A stretch of DNA of 64,000 nt, taken from contig NZ_BOMY01000016.1 in assembly GCF_016862435.1 (NCBI RefSeq), positions 181,819 to 245,818 of the forward strand, written 5' to 3'. The position numbers and the translations under genes were made by a program. Below are positions 25,068 through 33,283 of this stretch, piece by piece; positions within the stretch are counted from its first letter, which is position 1; every line of letters begins with the position of its first letter. The notes beneath the pieces are model-generated. The model had not been told where the DNA came from and did no database searches. It saw nothing but the letters and a program-made list of their open reading frames with translations. Origin of the DNA: Paractinoplanes tereljensis. GTDB taxonomy: Bacteria; Actinomycetota; Actinomycetes; Mycobacteriales; Micromonosporaceae.

Positions 25068-26219
25068 TCAGCAGACGGCGTCCTCATCGGGAAGTTTGCC
25101 GTCCCCGCCGTACCGGAAGGACCTGGGCGGCGCGGGCTTGATGCCGTACTTGCCCAACTCCTTTGCCGTCTTCCCGCCCTTCGCTTCTTCCTCGAGAGCC
25201 GGGTAGGTGAAGCTCAGCGCCGGACCGTTGATGTACGACGTGGTGGTGAAGAAGGCGGACGCGGACGTTTCCTTCTCATCGACCGGGTTGTTCCCGTTAC
25301 CCATGAGCGTGCAGGTGTTGTCCTTGTCGAGGACGGCGATCTCGCCGAAGAGCTGGATCAGACCGGACTGGCTGAAACTCGTGCCCTTCTCGTTCCAGAG
25401 CGACTCGGGGAAGTAACCGATCCACTCGGAGTCGAACGCGACCCACCAGGAACCGTTCGAGTACTGGATGCCGAACTTCTTGGCCGCACCGTAGGCCAGG
25501 GTGTCACCGGGCTTGAGGTTCTTGCTGAACTGCACCCAGCCGCAGCCGTTGTAACAGGTTTCTTCACCGTTGACCCAGTGATAGACGAAGAAGTGCGGGT
25601 CGTAGCTGCCCTTGTTGGTCAGGGGGTCGACCGTCCAGCCGACCTCGACGACCTGATCGCTGTCGGCCGACTGCAGCGCGATCTCGGCGAGGCTGTGGTA
25701 ATCCTTCTCACCCAGCGTCGGCTTGGCCACGGTCAGGGTGGAGTAGACGCCGTCAGTTACGGCATCCTGCCGGGCGGTGCTGTAGATGTAGTCGACGTTG
25801 TACTCGCCGTCGGCCTTGGCCGACGGCGGCAGCGGCGGCGGCACGTCGGTCTTCTCGTTGAGCAGCGACTCGCTCTCGGTCTCGGCGGTGCGGCCCTTCG
25901 GCGCGTATCGACCGCGCGGCAGGATCGAGCCGGTCGTGTCGGCGGAAGCGGCAGCGACACCGGCTGCACGTAGCGTCTTGCTGTCAGCGCCCGCGCGACC
26001 CTTGCGGATCCTCGTCGGGCGCTCGCCCCACGGCAGGAGAGCCGGCGGCGTCGCCGTATCGGCGATCGCTCCGGTCGGGGAGTCGGCAACCGGGACCGTC
26101 TGGTCGGGGGCGCCCGTGATCTGCTCCGCACCTGCGTTGAGCGTCGAGGCGACGCCGATGGCGCCGACTACGGCTACGGCAAGGCCGGCGGCGAGTAGAC
26201 CGCGGCGTGACTTCAACAC
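25068..26219 (-). CDS. Secreted neprosin-domain protein (putative glutamic peptidase)
   Basis: A 383-aa exported protein. Residues 1-31 are a signal peptide with a twin-arginine-like SRRGLL start; 32-130 is a proline/threonine-rich propeptide-like stretch; from about 138 the neprosin (DUF239) domain follows. Glu192 in VEVGWTV and Glu293 in LFGEIAV correspond to the catalytic glutamate pair known for neprosin, and WIGYFPESLW is a family phrase. Cys222/226 and Cys303 could form disulphides. GTG 26219 with GAGGA upstream is chosen because the longer frame adds 65 residues before the signal. Catalytic activity is inferred. Sits beside an ECF sigma pair, which may control it. Confidence 0.82.
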   Translation of the reverse strand: MLKSRRGLLAAGLAVAVVGAIGVASTLNAGAEQITGAPDQTVPVADSPTGAIADTATPPALLPWGERPTRIRKGRAGADSKTLRAAGVAAASADTTGSILPRGRYAPKGRTAETESESLLNEKTDVPPPLPPSAKADGEYNVDYIYSTARQDAVTDGVYSTLTVAKPTLGEKDYHSLAEIALQSADSDQVVEVGWTVDPLTNKGSYDPHFFVYHWVNGEETCYNGCGWVQFSKNLKPGDTLAYGAAKKFGIQYSNGSWWVAFDSEWIGYFPESLWNEKGTSFSQSGLIQLFGEIAVLDKDNTCTLMGNGNNPVDEKETSASAFFTTTSYINGPALSFTYPALEEEAKGGKTAKELGKYGIKPAPPRSFRYGGDGKLPDEDAVC

Positions 26220-26497
26220 GTGTCCGTCCTCGTTGATCGGGGGGTCGGAGGTTGGGGGCGAGGCGACCTCCGGCACCGGTTCTCGGCGGCGCACGTCACC
26301 ATATAGCTTCCTCGATTCCAGATGCTGTGGCCGAGCGGTTTTCCGCCTTAACGGCTGAGGGGGCCAGCCGATCCGGTGATGCAACTCGCAATTTCCGCGA
26401 CTGAGCGTGTTCACGCGATCGCGGAGTGCGCCTTTTTACCCATTGTTAGGAAAGAGGCAAAGTCCGACGAGCTTCTTTCAGGTCTAGCGTAAAAGTC

Positions 26498-27123
26498 ATG
26501 GCCGGGATCCGGGTCCTGACGCTCACCGCCGACGGGGTGCAGACCCACGCCGTCGCCGAGGTGGGAGCGCTCCTGGCACCCCCGGGAGCACTGGTGTGGG
26601 TGGACATTCCGGAGTGCACGGAAGAAGCGATCTCGCTGCTCACCGATGTTCTCGGGTGTCATCCGCCGGCGGTCCGCGACTGTATGCAACGGAACCGGGT
26701 GCCTCGTGTCCGGATTTATCCGCATCAGCAGCTATTGATCATGCACGGTCCGGAGCGGGGTCCGTCGGGTCATGTCCACTATCTCGAACTCGATCAGATA
26801 ATCGGCGATAAGTACGTCGTCACCGTGCACGGCCCGATCAATCCCGCCCTTTCCCCGGAAGTCGCACTCCGGGAGACCGACGGGGCGCGCCGGCGACTGG
26901 AGAGCGGCCGGCTGAAACCCGATTCACCGTACGAACTGGCATACGCGATCACGTCATCATTGATCCACCGACTCGAAACCTTCATCGAGGAGGTGACCAC
27001 CGACGTCTGGCACCTGGAGCAACGGGTCACCGGCGGGCACATGGGCAACCCGGAGGAGTTCCTGGAGGAGCTGTTCCAGGCCCGGCACGGCTGACGTGGG
27101 CCAAGCGTCGTGGCTGGTGGTGA
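26498..27123 (+). pseudogene. CorA-type Mg2+ channel gene with internal deletion
   Basis: The open frame encodes 198 aa (stop 27092-27094) corresponding to the N-terminal cytoplasmic domain of actinobacterial CorA-like proteins (ending EEFLEELFQARHG). Normally ~120 more residues follow with two TM helices and the GMN filter. Here, in the +1 frame directly at the stop (27091-27123), the sequence reads LTWAKRRGWW and stop, which looks like the extreme C-terminus of the same family. So an internal deletion with frameshift appears to have removed both membrane helices, leaving a non-functional gene. A sequencing or assembly gap would look the same. Confidence 0.6.
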
Positions 27124-27404
27124 CGAGTTCCTCCCATATCTCGGAACCGGGTTGACCACTGATCTCCAACCGGGTCACGATGATCGGCATGCAGCGGACG
27201 GGTATCCCTCTCGTCGCCGACTTGGCGACCGATCTGGCGCACTGCGCCAGCGCATGCTGTCCCAGCTGAGCAGCGTATTCCGCTTTTTCACCTCGCTTAG
27301 CTGATTTTTCCGCCCACAAGACCGCGCTTACCGCTATCCTTGGCCGCAGTCGGGCGTTAAACCTATAGGACTGATAGGCAATGTATGCAAACCGAGGAGC
27401 TCCC
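27124..27404. other. Intergenic region upstream of cysteine dioxygenase
   Basis: 281 bp without a convincing gene. The right part is AT-richer (ctttttcacctcgcttagctgattttt around 27280-27306 in broken form) and should hold the promoter. The palindrome CCTATAGG at 27362-27369 and a near-copy CTGATAGG at 27371-27378 lie 27-43 bp before the start and may be an operator or a -10 region. A short leftward frame here (about 27110-27200) has no recognisable family. Confidence 0.4.
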
Positions 27405-27881
27405 GTGACCGCCGTCGACACACGCCTCGACCACCTCGCGATCGCCACCCGCTTTGCGGCCACCTCCGACGAGTGGCCCGTGGCACCCCGGTTCAACCCG
27501 GCCAACCGCTGGTACGAGCGCCTGGAGGTGGCAGACGACCACGAGGTCTGGCTGCTGACCTGGCTTCCCGGCCAGTGCACCGAGCTGCACGACCACGGCG
27601 GCTCGGCCGGCGCGTTCCACGTCTTCGCCGGCACCCTGACCGAGGACACCGTGTCGCTGCCGGCCGGCGGGCCGGCCCGGATCACCGGCCGCGAGCTGGG
27701 CGAAGGCGCCGGCCGCCGGTTCGGCACCCGGCACATCCACCGGATCACCAACCGGTCCTCCCGCCCGGCGGTAAGCATCCACGTGTACGGCCCGGCGCTC
27801 ACCACGATGACCAAGTACCGGATCGGTGCCGCCGGCGGACTCGAGGTGCTCACCGTCGAGAAGGCCGGTGCGCAATGGTGA
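27405..27881 (+). CDS. Cysteine dioxygenase family protein (thiol dioxygenase)
   Basis: A 158-aa cupin that should oxidise cysteine to cysteine sulfinate with Fe(II). Metal ligands His62 and His64 are in CTELHDHGGSAGAF, the third, His112, in RHIHRITN; FHVFAGTLTE is the cupin strand. Length matches bacterial type I CDO. GTG 27405 follows GAGGAG at 27394-27399; the ATG at 27381 has no such site. It overlaps the rhodanese gene by 7 bp, so both are made together, as expected for handling cysteine-derived sulfur. Confidence 0.9.
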   Translation: MTAVDTRLDHLAIATRFAATSDEWPVAPRFNPANRWYERLEVADDHEVWLLTWLPGQCTELHDHGGSAGAFHVFAGTLTEDTVSLPAGGPARITGRELGEGAGRRFGTRHIHRITNRSSRPAVSIHVYGPALTTMTKYRIGAAGGLEVLTVEKAGAQW

Positions 27882-28264
27882 CCGCGCCCCCGATGAGCAT
27901 CGACGAGATCCTGGCGAAGGCCCGCACGCGGCTGACCCGGCTCGACCCGTTCGAGACGGCCGCCGCCCTGGGTCGCGGTGCCGTGCTTGTCGACATCCGG
28001 CCGGCCGCCCAGCGGGCCGAGTTCGGCGAGATCCCGGGCGCCGTGATCATCGAGCGCAACGTGCTGGAGTGGCGGCTCGACCCGCGCAGCGACGCCCGGC
28101 TGCCGTTCGCCGGCTCGTACGACCTGGAGGTCATCGTGACCTGCCAGGAGGGTTACACCAGCAGCCTGGCCGCGGCCTCGCTGCAGGACCTGGGCCTGGC
28201 GAAGGCGACCGACCTGGCCGGCGGCTTCGCCGCATGGCGAGACGCCGGCCTGCCGACGATCTAG
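27875..28264 (+). CDS. Rhodanese-domain sulfurtransferase
   Basis: A 129-aa single-domain rhodanese. LVDIRPAAQRAEFGEIPGA is the conserved CH2A region and the active-site loop is VTCQEGYTSS with Cys90. It moves sulfane sulfur between thiol acceptors. ATG 27875 overlaps the dioxygenase stop (ATGGTGA); GTG 27878 is possible. The end overlaps the convergent MFS gene by 4 bp. With the dioxygenase it forms a compact two-gene sulfur-oxidation operon. Confidence 0.9.
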   Translation: MVTAPPMSIDEILAKARTRLTRLDPFETAAALGRGAVLVDIRPAAQRAEFGEIPGAVIIERNVLEWRLDPRSDARLPFAGSYDLEVIVTCQEGYTSSLAAASLQDLGLAKATDLAGGFAAWRDAGLPTI

Positions 28265-29931
28265 TGGTCCATCTCGTCCTCGGGCCTGGCCTTCTTCGGA
28301 AGCAGGAAGGCCAGCCCGAAGGCGAGCATCAGCAACAGCACGGTGACCCCGGTGGTCCGCACCGTGGTGGCCTGGAACCCGGCCCGCACCTGCTCCTGCG
28401 CGTACGCCGCGATCTCCGGACTCTCGCCGGACGACGATGAGCAGCTGGCCGGCACCACGTCGGGGTCGTCCTCGGCGGTGCGGTCCCGCAGGCAGTCCCG
28501 GATCCCGCTGATCACCGCGGGCTGGGTGTCGGACGGGACCCCGGCCGTGGTCAGCACCGCACGCAGTTCGGCCGACGAGTCGTCGACGTGCGACGCCACC
28601 TGGCCGGGCAGCAGCGCGAAGAAGATGGTGCCGAGCACCGCGATGCCGAACGCCCCGCCGAGCTGCTGCACCGAGGTGAGCGCGCCGGAGGCCGAACCGG
28701 TCTCCTCGTTGTCGACGCCGGCCAGCACGATGTTGAAGAACGGCGCCATGGCCAGGCCCATCCCGGCGCCGACCAGCACCATCGACGGAACCATGTGCCA
28801 CGGCGTGATGTCCGCCCCGGCCAGCTGCACCGTCAGCGCGAACGCGGCCACCCCCACGGTCATCACGACCGTGCCGAGCAGCAGCAGCTTGCGCCCGAGC
28901 TTCTCGGTGAGACCGGCACCGGCCGCGATGAACCCGGCCACCGTGCCGAGTGCCTGCGGCAGCGTGGTGAGACCGGCCTTGAGCGGCGAGTAGCCGAGAC
29001 CGATCTGCAGGTAGAACGTCATCACCAGGCCGGTGCCGATGAGCGCGCCGAAGAAGACCAGACCGAGCGCGAGCCCGCCGGAGAACGCCCGCTTGCGGAA
29101 CAGACTGGGCGTGACCAGCGGATCGAGGTGGTTGCGCTCGCGCCGGGCCTCGAACATCGCGAACAGGCCGAACACGATGACGCCGGCCGCCAGCATCACG
29201 AAGCACCAGACCGGCCAGTCCAGCTCGCGGCCCTGCACCAGCGGGTAGAGCAGCAGGAACGCGCCGACCGCGGCCAGCACCACGCCGAGCCCGTCGAGGC
29301 GCGGCGCCTTCTCACTCTTGAACTCGGGCAGGAACTTGATCGCACCGAGCACCGCGAACAGGCCGAGCGGCAGGTTGATGAAGAAGATCATCCGCCAGCC
29401 GGAGCCGAAGTAGTCGGCGTCGACCAGCCAGCCGGCCAGGATCGGGCCACCGACCGAGGACAGGCCCATCACCGGGCCGAACGCACCGAACGCCTTGGCC
29501 TGTTCGGCCGGGGTGAACAGCTGCTTGATCATGCCGAGGCCCTGCGGCAGCATCACCGCGCCGAACAGACCCTGCACCGCCCGGCCGACGATCAGCTGGG
29601 TGGGGGTCTGGGCCAGGCCGCAGGCGAGCGAGGCGAGGGTGAAGCCGATCGCGCCGATCAGGAACATCCGCCGTCGCCCGTAGATGTCGCCGAGCCGCCC
29701 GCCGGTGAGCAGGCCGATCGCCATCGCCAGGGTGTAGGCCGCGCCGAGCCACTGGATCAGGCTGTACGACCCGCCGAGCTCGGTGCGGATCGACGGGCCG
29801 GCGATGTTGGTGACCAGGGCGTCGAGGAGATCCATCACCTCGACGGCGAGGATCACGAAGAGCGCGACCCACCGATGTCGGTAGGTGCCGGGTGCGTTTG
29901 GCGCCGGCTTTTGAACAGTGTTCGTCGTCAC
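28261..29931 (-). CDS. MFS drug exporter, DHA2 family, under divergent TetR control
   Basis: About 556 aa with 14 hydrophobic segments. Motif A is GGRLGDIYGRRRMF; LGGSYSLIQWLGAAYTLAMA and LPQGLGMIKQLFTP are family phrases; a ~100-residue external loop near the C-terminus (VASHVDDSSAELRA ... CSSSSGESPE) is unusual and contains Cys residues. Start taken as GTG 29931; GTG codons further upstream (up to 29955) are also in frame. Three palindromic operators overlap or lie next to the start, and a TetR gene is divergent, the classic drug-induced efflux pair. Confidence 0.87.
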   Translation of the reverse strand: MTTNTVQKPAPNAPGTYRHRWVALFVILAVEVMDLLDALVTNIAGPSIRTELGGSYSLIQWLGAAYTLAMAIGLLTGGRLGDIYGRRRMFLIGAIGFTLASLACGLAQTPTQLIVGRAVQGLFGAVMLPQGLGMIKQLFTPAEQAKAFGAFGPVMGLSSVGGPILAGWLVDADYFGSGWRMIFFINLPLGLFAVLGAIKFLPEFKSEKAPRLDGLGVVLAAVGAFLLLYPLVQGRELDWPVWCFVMLAAGVIVFGLFAMFEARRERNHLDPLVTPSLFRKRAFSGGLALGLVFFGALIGTGLVMTFYLQIGLGYSPLKAGLTTLPQALGTVAGFIAAGAGLTEKLGRKLLLLGTVVMTVGVAAFALTVQLAGADITPWHMVPSMVLVGAGMGLAMAPFFNIVLAGVDNEETGSASGALTSVQQLGGAFGIAVLGTIFFALLPGQVASHVDDSSAELRAVLTTAGVPSDTQPAVISGIRDCLRDRTAEDDPDVVPASCSSSSGESPEIAAYAQEQVRAGFQATTVRTTGVTVLLLMLAFGLAFLLPKKARPEDEMDH

Positions 29932-29960
29932 GAACACTGTTCTACTGGCGAACACCGTTC
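29913..29960. promoter_or_regulatory. Triple palindromic operator between MFS exporter and TetR genes
   Basis: GAACAGTGTTC (29913-29923), GAACACTGTTC (29932-29942) and GAACACCGTTC (29950-29960): 11-bp palindromes (the third with one mismatch) starting 19 and 18 bp apart. The first lies within codons 3-6 of the exporter if GTG 29931 is used. Likely bound by the adjacent TetR regulator. Confidence 0.75.
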
Positions 29961-29982
29961 GCGTCAAGTAAATTGGCCGACG

Positions 29983-30678
29983 ATGAGAGATTCCCCGTGG
30001 CGCCGGCCGGTGAAGCCCGAACGCCCCACCAAGATCCCCCTGAGTCAGGCGCAGATCGTCGAGGCCGCCCTGCGCATCGTGCAGACCGAGGGCGTCGACG
30101 GGGTGAGCATGCGGCGCATCGCGGCCGAGTTCGACACCGGCCCGTCCAGCCTCTACGCCCACGTGACCAGCAAGGACGAGTTGCTCCAGCTGATGTTCGA
30201 AGAGGTGTGCGGCCTGGTCGAGGTGCCGCCGTTCGACGTTTCCCGCTGGCAGGAGCAGGTGCGCGAGATCGCCCGCAACGGCCACCGGGTGCTGGCCGAT
30301 CATTACGACCTGGCCCGCACCGCGCTGGGCACCATCCCCAGCGGACCGAACGCGATGCGCATCTCCGAGGCGATGCTCACCCTGATGCTGGCCGGTGGCG
30401 TGCCGCCGCGGGTCGCCTCCTGGGCGATGGACCGGATCTTCCTCTACATCACCGCCGATGCGTACGAGATGTCGATCTGGCGCGGCAAGGCCACCACCCC
30501 CACCGAGATCGTGGAGCTCGGCGAGGACCTGGTGGCGTACTTCGAAGAGCTCCCCGAGGACACCTATCCCAACCTGCGCAAGCACGCGCGGGACATGATC
30601 GGCGGCGGCACCGACGAGCGATTCGAGCTGGGTCTCGACCTGCTGGTGGGCGGCCTCGACAAATTTGTTACGAAATAA
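29983..30678 (+). CDS. TetR-family repressor of the divergent exporter
   Basis: A 231-aa regulator. The helix-turn-helix is in GVSMRRIAAEFDTGPSSLYA and HVTSKDELLQLMFEEV (about residues 40-75); the C-terminal part has the TetR_C arrangement with DLARTALGTIPSGPNAMRIS. ATG 29983 lies 22 bp from the nearest operator, so it would be auto-regulated. Upstream in-frame extensions pass through the operators and are rejected. Ligand unknown, presumably a substrate of the exporter. Confidence 0.9.
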   Translation: MRDSPWRRPVKPERPTKIPLSQAQIVEAALRIVQTEGVDGVSMRRIAAEFDTGPSSLYAHVTSKDELLQLMFEEVCGLVEVPPFDVSRWQEQVREIARNGHRVLADHYDLARTALGTIPSGPNAMRISEAMLTLMLAGGVPPRVASWAMDRIFLYITADAYEMSIWRGKATTPTEIVELGEDLVAYFEELPEDTYPNLRKHARDMIGGGTDERFELGLDLLVGGLDKFVTK

Positions 30679-30748
30679 CCGATCAACGACGTCTTCAACA
30701 TCGACAACACCGGCTGTTGATCTGAATCGTTTTGTTGATACTGGTCGG

Positions 30749-32293
30749 ATGGAAGGTGACCCACCGCTGCCGGTGCCGGTGACTGCGTTCGGCCCACTTC
30801 ATCTTCTGGCGATCCGGGTGCACCGGCTGGCCAACTCCGGCCGGTGCCGCGAAGCGATCGAGGCCGCCGACGCCTACCTCGCGATCGCCCGGCAATGCGG
30901 CGACCACCGCACCGAGCATTTCCTGCTGCAGGGCAAGATGTACGCCAACCTCCACATGGGTCGGTACCGCGAAGGTGCCGAGCTCGGCGACCGGTTGCTG
31001 CGCGCGCACCGAGCCGCCGGGTCGGCCCTCGGCGAGGCCAAGACCCTCTGCGACCTGGCCCAGTTCGACGTGTTGCGGTCCCGCTACGTCGACGGCATGC
31101 GCAACCTGGCCCGCGCCGCCGTCCTGCTCGACGTCCCGCACCCCGGCCGCGACCGGCGCATCTCCGCCCTCTGCTCGTTCGCCGAGGCCGCCACGGCCGC
31201 CGAGATGTACGAGACCGCGTCCGCCACCTACGAGCAGATCAGCGAGGCCACCAACACCTTCGACCTGGTGCACGCGATGACGCTGCTCTACTGGGGACTC
31301 CGGCTGGGCCACATCGGACGCCACGACGAGGGCGCCACCCGCCTGCGCCGCTGCGTCGCGATCACCCGGCCGCACGTCGACGAGCGCCCCGACGATGTGC
31401 GGGCCGCCGCCATGCTGGCCCTGGCGCTGGCCAAGCTGGGCGACCTGATCCCGGCCGAGAAACTCGCCCGCGAGGCGATCATGCCGCTGCGGAAGGCCGA
31501 GAACTACGAGCCGGCCCGGCTGGCCCACCTGGCGCTGGGCCTGGTGCTGCGCGCGCAGGGCGCGCTGGTCGAGGCCCGCCGCGAGTTCCTCGCAGCCCGC
31601 GAACTGTGCGACTTCGGCAGCCGACCCGACGAGAAATCCATCATCCGGTACGAATCCGCCCGCACCGCCCTGGAGGCCGACGACAGCCAGCCGGCCCGCG
31701 ATTTGTTCGACGCGGTCGAGGGCCAGGCGCGCGAGTTGTGGCGGGTCCGCCTGCAGCGCCTGGCCATGCTCCGGCAGGCCCGCCAGCAGGAGGAAGCCGA
31801 GGCGGCCCGGGCCCGCGCCGAACGCGAGGTGCTCCGCGACCCGCTGACCGGCCTGGGCAACCGCCGCCGCTTCGACCTGCTCCTGGACCGCATCGACACC
31901 GGCCACCTGGCCGGCCCGCTGGTGCTGCTGCTGGTCGACGTAGACCACTTCAAGGCGGTGAACGACGCCTACTCCCACTCGGTCGGCGACCGCGCGCTAC
32001 GCGAGGTGGCCAAGATCCTGCGAGCGCACTGCCGAACCGAGGACGTCCCGGTCCGGTATGCAGGCGACGAGTTCACCGTCTTCCTACGCGGCGACCTGAC
32101 GGTAGGCCGCGAGGTAGCCGAACGAATCCGAGCAGCGGTGGCCGGCTCCGACATCATCCCCGGCGTAGACCTGACAGTAAGCGTAGGCCTGTCGGCCCTG
32201 ACCCCAGGAACGTCGGGCGAGGCCCTCTTCCGCCAGGCCGACGAACGGCTGTACGCCGCCAAATTCAGCGGCCGAAACACCATCGCCTCCTGA
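30749..32293 (+). CDS. TPR-repeat diguanylate cyclase (GGDEF)
   Basis: A 514-aa soluble protein. Residues ~15-345 are helical TPR-like repeats; a short coiled-coil (RQARQQEEAEAARARAER) leads into a GGDEF domain (~360-514) starting DPLTGLGNRRRFD. The active-site signature reads AGDEF (438-442), a variant found in active enzymes, and the inhibitory I-site RTED lies exactly five residues before it, so feedback-controlled c-di-GMP synthesis is likely. No TM segment. ATG 30749 is chosen over 30665 (which overlaps tetR), though neither has a strong ribosome site. c-di-GMP controls development in actinomycetes; the TPR part probably senses a partner protein. Confidence 0.87.
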   Translation: MEGDPPLPVPVTAFGPLHLLAIRVHRLANSGRCREAIEAADAYLAIARQCGDHRTEHFLLQGKMYANLHMGRYREGAELGDRLLRAHRAAGSALGEAKTLCDLAQFDVLRSRYVDGMRNLARAAVLLDVPHPGRDRRISALCSFAEAATAAEMYETASATYEQISEATNTFDLVHAMTLLYWGLRLGHIGRHDEGATRLRRCVAITRPHVDERPDDVRAAAMLALALAKLGDLIPAEKLAREAIMPLRKAENYEPARLAHLALGLVLRAQGALVEARREFLAARELCDFGSRPDEKSIIRYESARTALEADDSQPARDLFDAVEGQARELWRVRLQRLAMLRQARQQEEAEAARARAEREVLRDPLTGLGNRRRFDLLLDRIDTGHLAGPLVLLLVDVDHFKAVNDAYSHSVGDRALREVAKILRAHCRTEDVPVRYAGDEFTVFLRGDLTVGREVAERIRAAVAGSDIIPGVDLTVSVGLSALTPGTSGEALFRQADERLYAAKFSGRNTIAS

Positions 32294-32350
32294 CGCGCCC
32301 ACTACGCTTGCTCAGCGACTAGAGAAACGCACCGCGCAGGAGGACGAGGC

Positions 32351-32488
32351 ATGAACGGCTACTCGCGCTGGCAGGACATCCGGGCCGAGTACGTCGAGCG
32401 GGCCGGTGGCGAGGAAGCGGTCGAGGCCGGGAAGCAGGAACTGCCGAAGAAAGCCGAAAGAGCAAGACCCTTTCCGCGTACGCGCTGA
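32351..32488 (+). pseudogene. Truncated XRE-family antitoxin remnant
   Basis: A 45-aa frame with AGGAGG at 32338-32343. The product MNGYSRWQDIRAEYVERAGG followed by EEAVEAGKQEL matches the N-terminal leader of actinobacterial XRE antitoxins, which normally continue into a ~70-residue helix-turn-helix. After codon ~31 the sequence becomes unrelated (PKKAERARPFPRTR) and stops. No toxin gene is next to it. Looks like a deletion remnant. Confidence 0.55.
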
Positions 32489-32711
32489 TTCACTCCCGTG
32501 GCACTCGGTCCCGGCAGCTGCAACTCACCCCCCGTGCGCCCGCTTCGGGCGGGCCCGGCCCCCGCGCCGGGCGGGTTTGGTGTGGGTGTCCGGTTGCGCG
32601 AGAGTCGCTACGCGTGCCGGTGTTGCACGCCGGCCGCGTGGTGTGTGCGGTCGGGTGAGGTTGCGGTTGTGGACGTTGCTGCCCGTACGGGAAAAGGCCC
32701 CGACCAGGTTT
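32489..32711. other. Gene-free region with a GC hairpin
   Basis: 223 bp without a supported gene. GCCCGGC (32553-32559) pairs with GCCGGGC (32566-32572), followed by GGGTTTGG, and a smaller GCCCG/CGGGC stem lies at 32538-32550; together they may terminate rightward transcription from the cyclase gene. The rest, GC-rich with CCCGTACGGG near 32683, shows nothing I recognise. Confidence 0.4.
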
Positions 32712-33260
32712 CTAAAGCGGGCGGACGACGTTGGATTTTCCGGTGTAGAGGCTTCGGTTGCCGTCTACGTCTCTTGGGGTGTTGGGGGCGTCCAGCCAGA
32801 TGATGTAGGGGTTGCCGGCGGTCAGGCCGGTCAGGGTGGCGGAGACCGTGCAGTTGTCGCCGGCCTGGACGGTCTGCCAGGACGGCTCGGGCTGGGCGCC
32901 CAGCACCAAGCCCTGGGGCACCGCGGTGATCCGGTAGGTCGAGCCGTACCGGGACGGCCACTGGACCGTGAAACCGCCGGTTATCGGGGTGATGACCATC
33001 GGGATCAGGACCAGGCCCACGGTGTCCGGCCAGGCCACCGCGCAGGCCGAGCTGGTCGGCAGGTAGGAGATCGGCGGCAGGCCGCTCTTCGGCGAGAAGG
33101 TGCTGTTGGTGCCGGGGGTGGTGGTGGGGCTTCCGGAGGTGACCCGCACCCAGGGAGTGCTGGTCGGGGTGACGGACGCCGAGGCGGTGGGTGTGGCGCT
33201 GCCACTACAACCGCTCAGCGCGAGCGGCAACACCGCCAGCGTGAGGACGATCCGCCGCAT
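32712..33260 (-). CDS. Small lipoprotein with fibronectin-like C-terminal region
   Basis: A 182-aa exported protein. The signal MRRIVLTLAVLPLALSGC ends in a clear lipobox with Cys18, followed by a Ser/Thr/Pro linker (~20-55). The C-terminal ~110 residues have a beta-rich pattern (YRITAVPQGL, LTGLTAGNPYIIWLDA) reminiscent of fibronectin type III strands, with a Cys pair that could form a disulphide. No family recognised. Transcribed alone, toward the gene-free region. Confidence 0.72.
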   Translation of the reverse strand: MRRIVLTLAVLPLALSGCSGSATPTASASVTPTSTPWVRVTSGSPTTTPGTNSTFSPKSGLPPISYLPTSSACAVAWPDTVGLVLIPMVITPITGGFTVQWPSRYGSTYRITAVPQGLVLGAQPEPSWQTVQAGDNCTVSATLTGLTAGNPYIIWLDAPNTPRDVDGNRSLYTGKSNVVRPL

Positions 33261-33283
33261 ACGTACCCCTTAATCACTTCCCC

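Noticed and set aside
27110..27304. A 64-codon rightward frame between corA and cysteine dioxygenase
   Set aside because: No ribosome site, no family features, and it overlaps the corA remnant.
26957..29206. A 749-codon minus-strand frame through corA, the dioxygenase and the MFS gene
   Set aside because: It crosses several real genes and has shadow composition. A short part near 27110-27200 looks more protein-like but has no recognisable family.
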